This document shows positions 17,732 through 27,080 of a DNA stretch of 59,201 nucleotides, in pieces; positions within the stretch are counted from its first letter, which is position 1; each line of letters opens with the position of its first letter. The notes below the pieces were generated by a model. The model ran no database searches. It was not told the DNA's origin and saw nothing but the letters and a program-made list of their open reading frames with translations. Position numbers and translations under genes: made by a program. The DNA is from Eubacteriales bacterium (GTDB lineage: Bacteria; Bacillota_A; Clostridia; Lachnospirales; Lachnospiraceae), in assembly GCA_030533315.1 (NCBI GenBank), contig JAUNJL010000009.1, positions 1 to 59,201 of the forward strand. The letters run 5' to 3'.

Positions 17732-18586
17732 TCAGACACCTTCCGCCCCGGCCACGATCTCCGTGATCTCCTGGGTGATGCTGGCCTGACGGGCACGGTT
17801 GTAATGCAGATTCAGCTTCTCGATCATCTCTTCCGCATTGCTGGTAGCCGCCTCCATGGCCGTGCGTCTGGCCGCCAGCTCGCTGGCCGTACTCTCGCAC
17901 ACTGCGCCATAGAGCAAGCCTGCCAGGTACTCCGGCACGATGCTGTCAAAGACCGTCCCCGCATCCGGCTCATAAAGGATCAGATTCCGAACAGGTGCCT
18001 GATCCGCCCCCTCCGTCAGCTCCATCAGGGGCAAGGCCGGGATCGCATCCGCCTGCTGAGACAGCATGGAGACAAACCTGGTATAACACAGGTCAATGTG
18101 TCCGAAGCTGCCCTTCTTGAACTCTCCGCACAGGAGGGACGCCATCTCAAAGCAGTCTGCCACGGATATCCCCTCGATCTCCCCGAAGGCCTCCGTCAAA
18201 CACGGGATCTTCTCCCGCTGGAGATACTCTACCGCCTTCTTTCCGATAGGAAGAGCCACGAAATCCTTGTTTTGGCTGACCTCCTTCAGACGCTTGAACA
18301 GGTTGGAATTGTATCCTCCCGCAAGTCCCCTGTCGCCGGCGATGACCACGTAACAGTATCTGTCATTGGCCGCCTCTCTGGCAAAAACGGAGGAAAAATC
18401 CGTGTTTCCCCTGGCTATATCCTGGAGGGTGCCGTACAGGGTCTGGAAATAGGGACGACATACCTCCGCCCGCTCCTTTGCCCTGCGCAGCTTGGAGGAA
18501 GCTACCAGCTCCATGGCCTTTGTAATCTGCATGGTGCTCTGGACGCTCTTGATGCGCAGCTTTACCGCTTTCATGTTTCCTGCCAT
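17732..18586 (-). CDS. atpG: F-type ATP synthase gamma subunit
   Basis: 284 residues. The N-terminal helix (KLRIKSVQSTMQITKAMELV) and C-terminal helix (AATSNAEEMIEKLNLHYNRA, then RQASITQEITEIVAGAEGV) form the rotor shaft, and the Rossmann core includes ITSDRGL-like IAGDRGLAGGYNSN. It couples c-ring rotation to catalysis. GGAGG is 9 bp before ATG 18586. Confidence 0.97.
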   Translation of the reverse strand: MAGNMKAVKLRIKSVQSTMQITKAMELVASSKLRRAKERAEVCRPYFQTLYGTLQDIARGNTDFSSVFAREAANDRYCYVVIAGDRGLAGGYNSNLFKRLKEVSQNKDFVALPIGKKAVEYLQREKIPCLTEAFGEIEGISVADCFEMASLLCGEFKKGSFGHIDLCYTRFVSMLSQQADAIPALPLMELTEGADQAPVRNLILYEPDAGTVFDSIVPEYLAGLLYGAVCESTASELAARRTAMEAATSNAEEMIEKLNLHYNRARQASITQEITEIVAGAEGV

Positions 18587-18610
18587 CTAAAAAAACCTCC
18601 TGCCTGCTCC

Positions 18611-20140
18611 TTATTCTGAAGGCCGAGCGTCCAAAAAGCTCTTTGTATACCGCTCCAGGACAGCCTTCAGCTTGTTTTCCGTTTCGGCCTCCAGCTTGCC
18701 GGTGGAGCGGATCTCTCTCATGACCTCCACGGCCTCGGCCTCACTGTCAAGACTTGCAAAAAGTCCTGCCTCATATTCCCTGACATCCTCTGTGGCAACC
18801 TTTGTCAGAATGCCCTTCGTCACGGCATAAAGGATCGCCACCTGTTTCTCCACCGGCACCGGCGCATTCTGATCCTGCTTCAGCACCTCCACGATACGGG
18901 CACCCTGATCCAAACGGGCCTTGGTATCCGCATCCAGGTCGGAGCCGAACTGGGCAAAGCTCTGAAGCTCCCTGTACTGAGAATAAATCAGCTTCAAGGT
19001 ACCGGCCACCTTCTTCATGGCCTTGATCTGGGCGTTTCCTCCCACTCGGGAAACGGAAATACCCGGGTTTACCGCAGGCATGACGCCGGAGTGGAACAGC
19101 TCCGTCTCCAGGAAGATCTGTCCGTCGGTAATGGAGATGACGTTCGTGGGAATGTATGCGGAAACGTCTCCCGCCTGCGTCTCGATCACGGGAAGAGCCG
19201 TCAGAGAGCCTCCTCCATGCTCCTCGTCCAGCTTCGCCGCACGCTCCAGAAGTCTGGAGTGGAGGTAGAACACGTCTCCGGGATAAGCCTCACGTCCCGG
19301 CGGACGGCGGATCAGAAGGGACAGGGCACGGTAAGCCACGGCGTGCTTGCTCAGGTCATCGTAGATGATGAGAACGTCCTTTCCTTTGTACATGAAATAC
19401 TCGCCCATGGCGCAGCCCGCATAGGGGGCAATATACTGTAAGGGGCTGGCTTCCGATGCGGTGGCCGCCACAACGATGGTATAGTCCATCGCCCCGTTCC
19501 TACTCAGATTTTCTACAAGGGAGGCGACCGTGGAACGTTTCTGGCCGATGGCCACGTAAATACAGATCACGTTCTCCCCCTTCTGATTGATGATGGTGTC
19601 CGCCGCCAGGGTTGTCTTTCCTGTCTGACGGTCACCGATGATCAGCTCACGCTGGCCCCGTCCAATGGGAACCATGGAGTCGATAGCCTTAATTCCTGTC
19701 TGGAGAGGCTGGCTGACGCTCTTTCTCTCACAGATACCAGGCGCAGGGCTCTCAATAGCCCTGTACTCACTGGTGGCAATGGGGCCTGCCCCGTCAATGG
19801 GCTGCCCAAGGGCGTTTACCACCCTGCCGGTCATGGCCTCTCCCACCGGTACGGATACCACCTTTCCGGTGCGTTTCACGGTCTGCCCTTCCCCGATACC
19901 CTCTCCGTCTCCAAAAAGCACGACGGATACACTGTTCTCTTCCAGGTTCAGGGCCATACCAAAGCTGCCGTCCTCAAATTCCAGCAGCTCCCCGGCCATG
20001 CATCCGGCCAATCCGCTTGCCCGAACGATACCATCGCCCACAATGAGGACCGTACCGGTCTCATCCTGGCGGATGGCGTTTTCGTAATGTTTGATCTGGC
20101 TGCGGATGACCTTTGTTATTTCTTCCGGTTTCAGTTGCAT
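18611..20140 (-). CDS. atpA: F-type ATP synthase alpha subunit
   Basis: 509 residues. The Walker A motif GDRQTGKTT (169-177), the alpha-subunit signature [14 protein letters not shown] and the C-terminal bundle are complete. It is the non-catalytic nucleotide-binding subunit alternating with beta in F1. It lies 16 bp after atpH and 24 bp before atpG. Confidence 0.98.
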   Translation of the reverse strand: MQLKPEEITKVIRSQIKHYENAIRQDETGTVLIVGDGIVRASGLAGCMAGELLEFEDGSFGMALNLEENSVSVVLFGDGEGIGEGQTVKRTGKVVSVPVGEAMTGRVVNALGQPIDGAGPIATSEYRAIESPAPGICERKSVSQPLQTGIKAIDSMVPIGRGQRELIIGDRQTGKTTLAADTIINQKGENVICIYVAIGQKRSTVASLVENLSRNGAMDYTIVVAATASEASPLQYIAPYAGCAMGEYFMYKGKDVLIIYDDLSKHAVAYRALSLLIRRPPGREAYPGDVFYLHSRLLERAAKLDEEHGGGSLTALPVIETQAGDVSAYIPTNVISITDGQIFLETELFHSGVMPAVNPGISVSRVGGNAQIKAMKKVAGTLKLIYSQYRELQSFAQFGSDLDADTKARLDQGARIVEVLKQDQNAPVPVEKQVAILYAVTKGILTKVATEDVREYEAGLFASLDSEAEAVEVMREIRSTGKLEAETENKLKAVLERYTKSFLDARPSE

Positions 20141-20156
20141 GTTATCTTTCCATCCT

Positions 20157-20696
20157 TTAGGTTATACTCTCGTTTAGTTTCCTGGAAATGCCGTCCAGCC
20201 GGCCCTGCACGGTGCCGTCGAACTGCTTTCCGTCTATCTCCACGCGAAGCCCGGCCAGCACCCGGGGATCCGTCCTCCATGTCAGATGGACCTTCTTTCC
20301 CGTAAGCTTTTCCAGCCTTTCCTTCAGGGCCGACGCCTGTTCCTTTTTTAGGGGAACAGCCGAAACGGCCACGGCCTCCGTGATACCGTGATCTTTGTTG
20401 TAACGCTCCGTGAATACCTGGCAGCACCCGGAAAACTCCCCAAGGAGCCCCCGCTCACAAAGGAGCTTCAGGAAACTGACAAGGTAACGCTCCGCCTGGT
20501 TTCCAAAGGCCTCCTCGATCATCCCCAGGCGCTCTCCCTTTGCCAGGGAGGGTTCCCCAAGGAGACGGAGATAGTCTGGATTCTCCCCAAAAAGGCGGCG
20601 GATCTCACCCAGCTGTTTCCTCACGGTCTCTATCAGACCTTCCTCTTTCGCAAGGTCGTACAGGCTGCTGCCGTAAAGTCTGGCAGTCTGTGTCAT
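20157..20696 (-). CDS. atpH: F-type ATP synthase delta subunit
   Basis: 179 residues, peripheral-stalk subunit that links F1 to subunit b. The N-terminal helical bundle ([18 protein letters not shown]) and the C-terminal [22 protein letters not shown] segment fit the OSCP/delta family. Its ATG overlaps the atpF stop (20696-20693, ATGA), indicating translational coupling. Confidence 0.95.
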   Translation of the reverse strand: MTQTARLYGSSLYDLAKEEGLIETVRKQLGEIRRLFGENPDYLRLLGEPSLAKGERLGMIEEAFGNQAERYLVSFLKLLCERGLLGEFSGCCQVFTERYNKDHGITEAVAVSAVPLKKEQASALKERLEKLTGKKVHLTWRTDPRVLAGLRVEIDGKQFDGTVQGRLDGISRKLNESIT

Positions 20697-21196
20697 GATG
20701 CCTCACCTACATTCGCTATAAACTCATCGATCAGTTTCGCATGATCCTCTTCCTTGATCTCTCTCTGGATCACCTTGCCGGCGATCTCCATGGCAATCCC
20801 GCCGATCTCGTCCTTCGCCTCGTTGACCGCCTTACGTCTCTCCTGAGCGATATCGCTCTCAGCCTTCGCCTTGATGGCGGCAGCCTGACCGGCAGCCTCC
20901 TTCAACAGCTCCTCGCTCTGGAGCGCCGCACTCTTCTTGGCGGCGGTCACGATTTCATTTGCCTTCGTCCTGGCCTCGGCCATATCCTTCTCATAGGCGT
21001 CCTTCATGGCCAGGGCTTCTTCCCTGTCCTTTTTCGCCTCCTGGATCTGGGCATCCGCCAGGGATCTTCTTTTCTCAAGCATGGCGTTTATGGGCTTAAA
21101 CAAAAACCTTTTGATCAGGTAGACCTGGATAAAAAGGTTGCAGATGGTCGCCACAAACGTCCATGGCACAATACCTACAAGCTCCTGTACCTGCAT
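20693..21196 (-). CDS. atpF: F-type ATP synthase subunit b
   Basis: 167 residues: one N-terminal membrane helix (about 5-27, VGIVPWTFVATICNLFIQVY) followed by a long charged, alanine-rich coiled coil (about 35-165), the peripheral stalk. ATG 21196 is used because GGAG lies 5 bp upstream; a TTG 15 bp earlier overlaps that site. Confidence 0.95.
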   Translation of the reverse strand: MQVQELVGIVPWTFVATICNLFIQVYLIKRFLFKPINAMLEKRRSLADAQIQEAKKDREEALAMKDAYEKDMAEARTKANEIVTAAKKSAALQSEELLKEAAGQAAAIKAKAESDIAQERRKAVNEAKDEIGGIAMEIAGKVIQREIKEEDHAKLIDEFIANVGEAS

Positions 21197-21355
21197 GCTT
21201 TCTCCTTTCAAGACGCATCTGCTGCGTCGATAATGGTCGTTGCGTCCATAATGGTGGTTTTGGAAGGTAACAGTTCAGCCAGCCGAGACAGGCGCACAGA
21301 CCTGGCTGAACTATTACTCTGAAAATCCTCTTCCAAACTTTCTCCGCTCCCTCTA

Positions 21356-21649
<294 letters not shown>

Positions 21650-21693
21650 TTAAGTTAATAAAATAAATTTCTTTTGTCTTTGACTTCTGCGCA

Positions 21694-22452
21694 TCATTCT
21701 TCTGCCGCGTTCGCAATGTACATAACGGTCAGCATACAGAAAATAAACGCCTGCATGATCCCTGAAAACCAGTCAAAGTAGACTGACAGGATCGCTGGAA
21801 TACCTACGTCCAGAATGGGGATCTGGGAAAGCACCTTTCCCAGGATACCTGGAAGCAGCCCAAAAAGCTTTGAGCTGGCCACAGCCAAGGCCGCATACAG
21901 CAGTCCGTTGATGACCACACCGGAAAGAATGTTTCCGAAATGACGGCACGCCATACTGATGGGCGTCGCCAGCTCGGATAAAATGTTAAAGGGCGTCAAA
22001 ATGGGGATGGGCTGTGTAAATCCCTTCAGATACCCCCCAAGGCCGCCCGCCTTGATCTTCTGGGTTGTGATCATAATAAATACCACCACGGCCCACGCCG
22101 CCTCCGTAGAGAGATCCGACGTAGGACTGCGAAGACCCACAAGACTGATCAGGTTGGAGACCACGCTGGTTGCAAAAAGCGCTGCGACAAAGGGAATCAT
22201 GTATCGGAACTTTTCTCCCATATTTCCCACCACGAATTTGTTGGCCGTCTCCACCAGGAGCTCTGCCACCGCCTGACGCTTGGAAATGTTTTCCACCTTC
22301 AGGTCTCTGGTCAGCCAGATACACAGGCCTGTGATCAGCGCCATGACGATCCAGCTCACCACCAAAGTTTCCGTCAGACTAAATTTCCCCAGCACGGGAA
22401 CCTCCAAGGGAAAGGTATAAAAGATCCGCCCCCCGGTAATGTCTATATCCAT
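21694..22452 (-). CDS. atpB: F-type ATP synthase subunit a
   Basis: 252 residues with five to six membrane segments. The essential stator arginine is Arg170 in ACRHFGNILSG, and the last helix has QAFIFCMLTVMYIANA. It forms the ion half-channels against the c-ring. GGAGGT precedes ATG 22452. It is followed by atpE after 59 bp. Confidence 0.96.
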   Translation of the reverse strand: MDIDITGGRIFYTFPLEVPVLGKFSLTETLVVSWIVMALITGLCIWLTRDLKVENISKRQAVAELLVETANKFVVGNMGEKFRYMIPFVAALFATSVVSNLISLVGLRSPTSDLSTEAAWAVVVFIMITTQKIKAGGLGGYLKGFTQPIPILTPFNILSELATPISMACRHFGNILSGVVINGLLYAALAVASSKLFGLLPGILGKVLSQIPILDVGIPAILSVYFDWFSGIMQAFIFCMLTVMYIANAAEE

Positions 22453-22590
22453 CTGTTTTCCACCTCCTATCCGACTGTATTTTATGATGAAAGGCGCAAA
22501 GGTATCTGCCCCTTATATCCTCCTGTAAAGAGCAGGGAAACGCTTTTTTGTGCATGATTCCCCTCTCTTCTCTTTCTTATTCCCAGGCTC

Positions 22591-23022
22591 CTATGCGGAA
22601 GCCTTTTTTTTTCCGCCGAGTATCCCCGACAGCTTGATGACCAGGCCCGGAAACAGCAGGGGAAGAAGACCTGCCACAAATTGGAAACAGGGTGCGGCTA
22701 TGGCTGCAATCCCCCACAACAGCTGCAGCATCATCCGCTGGGAATAGCTGGCCGACATCTTGCTGCGGGCCAGCTTTTCGTCCTCACAGGATACCACCTT
22801 CTGGACCGTCAGCCCCATCAGGAAAAAGTTCAGAACCGCCACGGCTCCCCCTGCAAGCCCTCCCAGAAACACCGTATAGTCCAGAGGGATCTTATCCGGC
22901 AGAAGCATATGGAGCACTGCGAACAGGGCCCACATGGTAAGCACCCCAAGTCCGGTGCCCGCGGCCACGTTCCTTGTCTCCTTTCGCACCGCCGGCTGTA
23001 TATCTTTGAAAAAACCGCTCAT
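22591..23022 (-). CDS. atpI: ATP synthase subunit I (AtpI-like)
   Basis: 143 residues with four hydrophobic segments (about 22-42, 47-70, 97-117, 118-135) and basic loops. Its size, topology and position between atpZ and atpB fit AtpI, which helps assemble the c-ring. The sequence itself is poorly conserved, as usual for AtpI, so position carries much of the weight. Confidence 0.8.
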   Translation of the reverse strand: MSGFFKDIQPAVRKETRNVAAGTGLGVLTMWALFAVLHMLLPDKIPLDYTVFLGGLAGGAVAVLNFFLMGLTVQKVVSCEDEKLARSKMSASYSQRMMLQLLWGIAAIAAPCFQFVAGLLPLLFPGLVIKLSGILGGKKKASA

Positions 23023-23038
23023 AGCAGACTCCTTTCTC

Positions 23039-23302
23039 TCAATGATGTCTGTTAAAAAACACCTTGCTCTGCCGCTCCTTCTTCTTTTCCTGGCTCACCA
23101 CCGACCGGTAAAACTTGTAAGCCACGGTAAAGGAGCCTCCAAGGCCGAAGAAAAATCCCAGGATATAGACCCATCCGCCCACGCCCTTGGACGTATCCAG
23201 CCAAAAGCAGAGGGCCAGGCACAGAAGCAGGGGCGTGATAAAGGACAGTCCCAGCTGCGTCAGCATCGTCATATTCCGGATCAGCTCCGACCATCCCTTC
23301 AT
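23039..23302 (-). CDS. atpZ: AtpZ/AtpI-type small membrane protein, first gene of the atp operon
   Basis: 87 residues with two membrane helices (about 14-36 and 41-63) and a basic tail. This matches the AtpZ family of short proteins encoded ahead of atpI; relatives have been linked to cation transport with AtpI. Start ATG 23302 has AAGGAG 9 bp upstream; the in-frame ATG at 23329 has only a weak site. The operon promoter is at 23389-23417. Confidence 0.78.
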   Translation of the reverse strand: MKGWSELIRNMTMLTQLGLSFITPLLLCLALCFWLDTSKGVGGWVYILGFFFGLGGSFTVAYKFYRSVVSQEKKKERQSKVFFNRHH

Positions 23303-23388
23303 TCCACATCTCTCCTTTTCGTCTGCCATGTTCCCGAGAGACACCCTCCCGGACAGCCATGGGAAACATTCCTCAGCCACATAGTCAA

Positions 23389-23417
23389 ATTTTAACATAC
23401 TGATTGAAAAAAGGCAA
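23389..23417 (-). promoter_or_regulatory. Predicted promoter of the atp operon
   Basis: On the minus strand TTGCCT (23417-23412), 17-bp spacer, TAAAAT (23394-23389), in an AT-rich stretch about 90 bp before atpZ. Confidence 0.65.
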
Positions 23418-23576
23418 TATTCTTGTGCAATACATAGAAAAAAAATTTTAGGAATGCTTAATTTTTTTGTGCGGTGTTTCCAAAAGCTGTTATATCCATT
23501 GTAACAATTCGGCATTCTGGACTATGGTATGCCCCTTTTCCCGCCCTCGGCCTCCTCTTTTCCCACCCCGCACAAA

Positions 23577-23624
23577 AAACAAAAAGCCCCGTAAAGGATC
23601 CTCATCTCCTTTACAGGGCCCCGA
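23577..23624 (-). terminator. Terminator after the orphan sugar-binding protein gene
   Basis: On the minus strand GCCCTGTAAAGGA pairs with TCCTTTACGGGGC (one G-U), followed by TTTTTGTTTTTT. Confidence 0.85.
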
Positions 23625-23687
23625 AGCATTCCCATCTTCCGCCTTTTTCCAAGAGCAGCACAGGCCTGCGCCTGCCGCCCCTCATTT

Positions 23688-24791
23688 TCAGCCTTTGTAT
23701 ATGTAATCTCCATAGGCCTCGTTTTCCAGGCTTTTTCCATCGATCCAGGCCGGCTCCAGAAGGGTCTTCCGCTGGATCCTCGCCTCCTCGTCCCCGGAAG
23801 CGGCCAAGAGAGCCGTCCAGGCCACGCTGCCTCCCATAACGTAGGGCTGCTGGGAAACGGTTCCCACCTCCTGGCCGTTCCGAATGGCCTCCTGCTGCCT
23901 GGTGGTGGCGTCCACGCCCACCACTGCGATGGAATCCTTATCCCTGGCCTTCTCCATATCCAGATAAAGCTCCGTGATCTCCGCATTGGTGCAGAATACA
24001 CCCTCCAGCTTAGGATAAATGTTCAGCACGCCGGTCATGGCCGCCGCCATATCCTCCACCTGGTCTGCGTAGATTACCTGCACCACCTCGATGTCCTCGT
24101 ATTTCTCCATATATTTCAAAAATCCCTGGGTACGTACCTTCGCACTCTGGGTCTTTTCCTGGCCGGAAAAAACGGCAACCTTTCCTGACTCATCGATGGC
24201 GGAGGCAAGGCGATAGGCTCCGATCTCCCCCACCCGGGTATTGTCCGACCCGCAGAAGGCCCGGATCATCTTGGTATTGCTTACGTTGGAATCGAAGGCA
24301 ATGACCGGGATGCCATTTTCCTTGGCCGTCTCCAGCTGTGCCTGGCAGGAATCCATATCCCCGGCGGAAATGCAGAGAACGTCAGGATTCTCGGCGATCA
24401 CCGCATCCAATATATTGATCTGGCCCTCCACATCCGACTCGTCGGCGGGCCCCTCAAAGGTCATGGTGATGGCATCCTCCTTCTGGAAGCCATAGGCCTC
24501 ATTGACGGAGGCGACCATCTCCTCCATGCCCTTCTTCACCAGCTCCCAAAACTCTCCCTTGGTGGACTTGCTTACCGCTGCGATCTTCATTCCCGGAGAA
24601 AGCTCCAGGGAGGTATCCACCAGGGGAAGCCGGGATCCCTCCTTCGTCTCTTCATCCTCTTTATTGGCCGCGGCCTCCTGCTCGTCTGACACGGAAGGCT
24701 CCATGGCCTGGGCCGATTCCTCCTTGTCCAGAGAAAGAAAGGCTGTCATCAGGACCAGGAAAACCACAAATGCCGTTGCTGCTTTTTTCAT
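23688..24791 (-). CDS. Orphan periplasmic-binding-protein-like sugar receptor (membrane-anchored or secreted)
   Basis: 367 residues. An N-terminal hydrophobic segment (5-20) lacks a lipobox cysteine. An acidic linker (about 27-60) follows, then a type-1 periplasmic-binding domain of the ribose/galactose family: KIAAVSKSTKGEFW, DVLCISAGDMD, IPVIAFDSNVSN, GEIGAYRLA, GVFCTNAE, IAVVGVDATTRQQEAIRNGQ. No ABC permease or ATPase gene lies next to it, so it may work as a sensor partner or serve a transporter elsewhere. The ligand is unknown, probably a sugar. It is flanked by its own terminator and a likely promoter, so it looks monocistronic. Confidence 0.8.
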   Translation of the reverse strand: MKKAATAFVVFLVLMTAFLSLDKEESAQAMEPSVSDEQEAAANKEDEETKEGSRLPLVDTSLELSPGMKIAAVSKSTKGEFWELVKKGMEEMVASVNEAYGFQKEDAITMTFEGPADESDVEGQINILDAVIAENPDVLCISAGDMDSCQAQLETAKENGIPVIAFDSNVSNTKMIRAFCGSDNTRVGEIGAYRLASAIDESGKVAVFSGQEKTQSAKVRTQGFLKYMEKYEDIEVVQVIYADQVEDMAAAMTGVLNIYPKLEGVFCTNAEITELYLDMEKARDKDSIAVVGVDATTRQQEAIRNGQEVGTVSQQPYVMGGSVAWTALLAASGDEEARIQRKTLLEPAWIDGKSLENEAYGDYIYKG

Positions 24792-24896
24792 GTATTGTCT
24801 CCTTTTCCATATCCATCACCGATCTGCGTCTCCGACTGTTTATCCTTTTCCTGGGAACAGTCCATTACATTTCACAAAGCTTTACCGCTTTTTTAC

Positions 24897-24902
24897 ATTA
24901 TA
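24897..24902 (-). promoter_or_regulatory. -10 element upstream of the orphan sugar-binding protein
   Basis: TATAAT on the minus strand, about 105 bp before the start codon, with only a weak -35 (TAGACG) at 16-bp spacing. Activation by a regulator is possible. Confidence 0.4.
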
Positions 24903-24961
24903 CACATTTTCCCTTTTCCGTCTATAGATTTCACAAATTTTTAATGGAATCTGTTTTTTGG

Positions 24962-25993
24962 CTATCCCCACAGATCCCACACCTTCCCGGTCTCATAGAC
25001 GGCGGAAAAGGACAAAGGCCCCAGCAGCACGCCCCAGCCGCCGTAGAGGAAAAAGCCCGCGTACACGGAAGCCAGGATCATGATGGGTGAGACACCCAGC
25101 CTGCCGCCTAAAAGCTTCGGTTCCAGAAACTCCCGGAGAACGGTGGTGAGCAAATCCAACAGCACGCAGCCCGCTGCGGCAAGTACCTTTCCCTTTATCA
25201 AAAGCACCAGGGCGGAGGGATATAGGACGATTCCCGTCCCAAAGATGGGCAGGGCGTCCAAGATTCCCAGAAGGATCCCGAGAATCAGAAAGTAGGGGCT
25301 CCCCAATATCCAAAAGCCTGCGGTACTCACCGCGGCCACCAGCAGAAGGATCAGAACCTGGGCCTTCAAATACACGGCCGTCGTCTTTTTCAGCTGCCTG
25401 ACCACCTTGAGAGTCCCAGAAAGCCAGGAGTATTCCCTGATCTTTTTCCTTATCTGATCCAGATCTCCCATAAACAGTGCGGCGCTGATCCAGGTGACCA
25501 CGATCCCGGAAAACAGAACCAGGACGCATCTTCCAACGGAAACGGCTCCTCCAAAAAGGCCTGGGAGAAGAAGGGAGGGAAGCTCCCCCTGCATTTCCAG
25601 AAGGCGCTCCCGCACATAGGCGGCGCTCTCCTCCTTCCCGATTCCCGTCAGCCCCTCCACCCCGGCACAAAATCTCTCCAAAAGGCCTTCCCCCCAGCCC
25701 AGCAGCACGGGAAAATGGGACAATGCCTGCTCCCCCTGGATCAGGAGCTCCCTCACCCCCACGTAGAGCAGGACGGCAAGAAAAAGGAGCAAGAGCAAAA
25801 GAAGCGCCGTCCCCCACACCGAAGCCTTGATCCTGGTCCTTTTTTCCAGCCTGCGGGCCGCCGGGCTCAGCCAGCCCGCCAGCAGCCATGCCAGGAGAAA
25901 GGGGAGGAGCACAGGCAGACAAAAGCGGCAGAGCACAAAGGTTCCCCCACAGATCCCCAATATTTTCAATCTTCGTTCCCACTGTATGTTCAA
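24962..25993 (-). CDS. YtvI/AI-2E-type multispanning membrane protein
   Basis: 343 residues of the PF01594 family: two N-terminal helices separated by a short basic loop (about 13-35 and 52-76), an extended soluble loop, then five to six helices with the conserved DALPIFGTGIVLYP and EPKLLGGRLGVSPI motifs. Relatives include the sporulation protein YtvI and small-molecule exporters; the substrate here is unknown. TTG 25993 is a tentative start: an in-frame ATG exists at 26089, but that frame would run through the rluA terminator hairpin (26015-26049), so translation more likely begins downstream of it. Confidence 0.78.
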   Translation of the reverse strand: MNIQWERRLKILGICGGTFVLCRFCLPVLLPFLLAWLLAGWLSPAARRLEKRTRIKASVWGTALLLLLLLFLAVLLYVGVRELLIQGEQALSHFPVLLGWGEGLLERFCAGVEGLTGIGKEESAAYVRERLLEMQGELPSLLLPGLFGGAVSVGRCVLVLFSGIVVTWISAALFMGDLDQIRKKIREYSWLSGTLKVVRQLKKTTAVYLKAQVLILLLVAAVSTAGFWILGSPYFLILGILLGILDALPIFGTGIVLYPSALVLLIKGKVLAAAGCVLLDLLTTVLREFLEPKLLGGRLGVSPIMILASVYAGFFLYGGWGVLLGPLSFSAVYETGKVWDLWG

Positions 25994-26014
25994 GACCCAC
26001 CATACCTTCCCAAC

Positions 26015-26049
26015 GAAAAAGCATCCCCCGTCTCCGGCAGATGCTTTTT
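26015..26049 (-). terminator. Terminator of the RluA-family gene
   Basis: On the minus strand AAAAAGCATC pairs with GATGCTTTTT around a GC-rich loop, 60 bp after the stop codon at 26108. Confidence 0.75.
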
Positions 26050-26107
26050 CTTTTGTTTTTATTTGGTAAGTATGCCCCTCCGTCCCCAAAATATACCCTT
26101 CCTCATC

Positions 26108-26797
26108 TCAGGAAAGCTCCGGCGCCGCAAAAAAGGCCCTGAAGTGCTCTCCTCTGGGCCGGGTGTGAAATTCCATCCTCTCCCTGGATACGGGATGGCA
26201 AAAGCTCAGGCCCACGGCACACAGGCCCAGGGAGGCTCCCTCCCCGCTCCCATACTTTTTGTCCCCCGCAAGGGCCATCCCGCTGTTGGCCATCTGCACC
26301 CGGATCTGATGGTGGCGCCCCGTATCCAGGCGGATCCTGAGAAGGCTCCTTCCCCCCTTCGCCCTCTCCAGCAGCTCGTAGGTCAGACGTGCCCTCTTCG
26401 CCCCCGGCGTGCCCTCCTTCACCACGCTGGAACGATTGTTTCTTCCATCCTTTTTCAGGAAATCCTCCAAGATCCCTGATTTTTCTCTGGGAACCCCGCA
26501 GACGACAGCCAAATATTCCTTTGTCATGGCCCCCTGGGTCATCTGGCGATTCAGATCCGCAGCCGACCTGGGCGTCTTTGCAAACACCAAAACTCCCTCC
26601 ACCGGCTGATCCAAACGGTGGATCACTGCAAGGTAGGGCATTTTCCCCGGCTCCTTCCGGGCAAGATAGTTTTTCAGCCCACTTTCCAGATCCATGGTAC
26701 CCATTCCCCTGGTCTGTACCGCCAGCCCCGCCGGCTTATAACAGACCAAAAGCTGCGGATCCTCATACAAAATCTCTTTCTCAATATGCTCCCACAT
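26108..26797 (-). CDS. RluA-family pseudouridine synthase
   Basis: 229 residues. The catalytic aspartate is Asp63 in HRLDQPVEGVLVFAKT, the RluA signature. The strand LYEDPQLLVCYKPAG and the C-terminal RIRLDTGRHHQIRVQ and GDKKYG motifs are also present. It lacks an S4 domain, as short RluA members do. It would isomerise uridine in rRNA or tRNA; the target base cannot be deduced. ATG 26797 has GAGGAGGG 6 bp upstream. Confidence 0.92.
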   Translation of the reverse strand: MWEHIEKEILYEDPQLLVCYKPAGLAVQTRGMGTMDLESGLKNYLARKEPGKMPYLAVIHRLDQPVEGVLVFAKTPRSAADLNRQMTQGAMTKEYLAVVCGVPREKSGILEDFLKKDGRNNRSSVVKEGTPGAKRARLTYELLERAKGGRSLLRIRLDTGRHHQIRVQMANSGMALAGDKKYGSGEGASLGLCAVGLSFCHPVSRERMEFHTRPRGEHFRAFFAAPELS

Positions 26798-27028
26798 ATG
26801 TCCCTCCTCTTTTGAGAAAGTATAGCGCAAAATCTCCGCTCCTGCAAGAAGTCATCTTCCGACAGACGCAAAACAGCTCATTTTCCTCTTTCGCTCACAA
26901 CAAGCCAGAATTTTATGCTTTCCCCTCGCGGCAAACCCTCGATCGGATTGGAAAACCCTCAAAAGCTTTGATTATCCACTTTTTTTGATCCCAGCGTACC
27001 GAACCGCCCCGCCTTACATAGGCATACG
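26798..27028. other. Gene-free stretch between rluA and the large RNA unit
   Basis: This 231-bp stretch holds the leader of the minus-strand rluA gene. I see no ORF and no clear hairpin or consensus promoter in it. Confidence 0.5.
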
Positions 27029-27080
27029 AAAAGACGGCCGCCGTTTATTGCTTCTGCTTTAAAAACGACGACCGTCTTAA
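27029..27080 (-). terminator. Terminator of the candidate large RNA
   Basis: On the minus strand AAGACGGTCGTCGTTT pairs with AACGGCGGCCGTCTT (G-U and one mismatch), followed by TTCG. The T-tract is short but the stem is long. Confidence 0.65.

Larger units (their letters stand above)
23303..23687. other. Intergenic region between the atp operon and the sugar-binding protein gene
   Basis: It contains the leader and promoter of the minus-strand atp operon and, further right, the terminator of the minus-strand gene that ends at 23688. The AT-rich part 23380-23480 is otherwise featureless. No ORF with a ribosome-binding site is seen. Confidence 0.6.
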
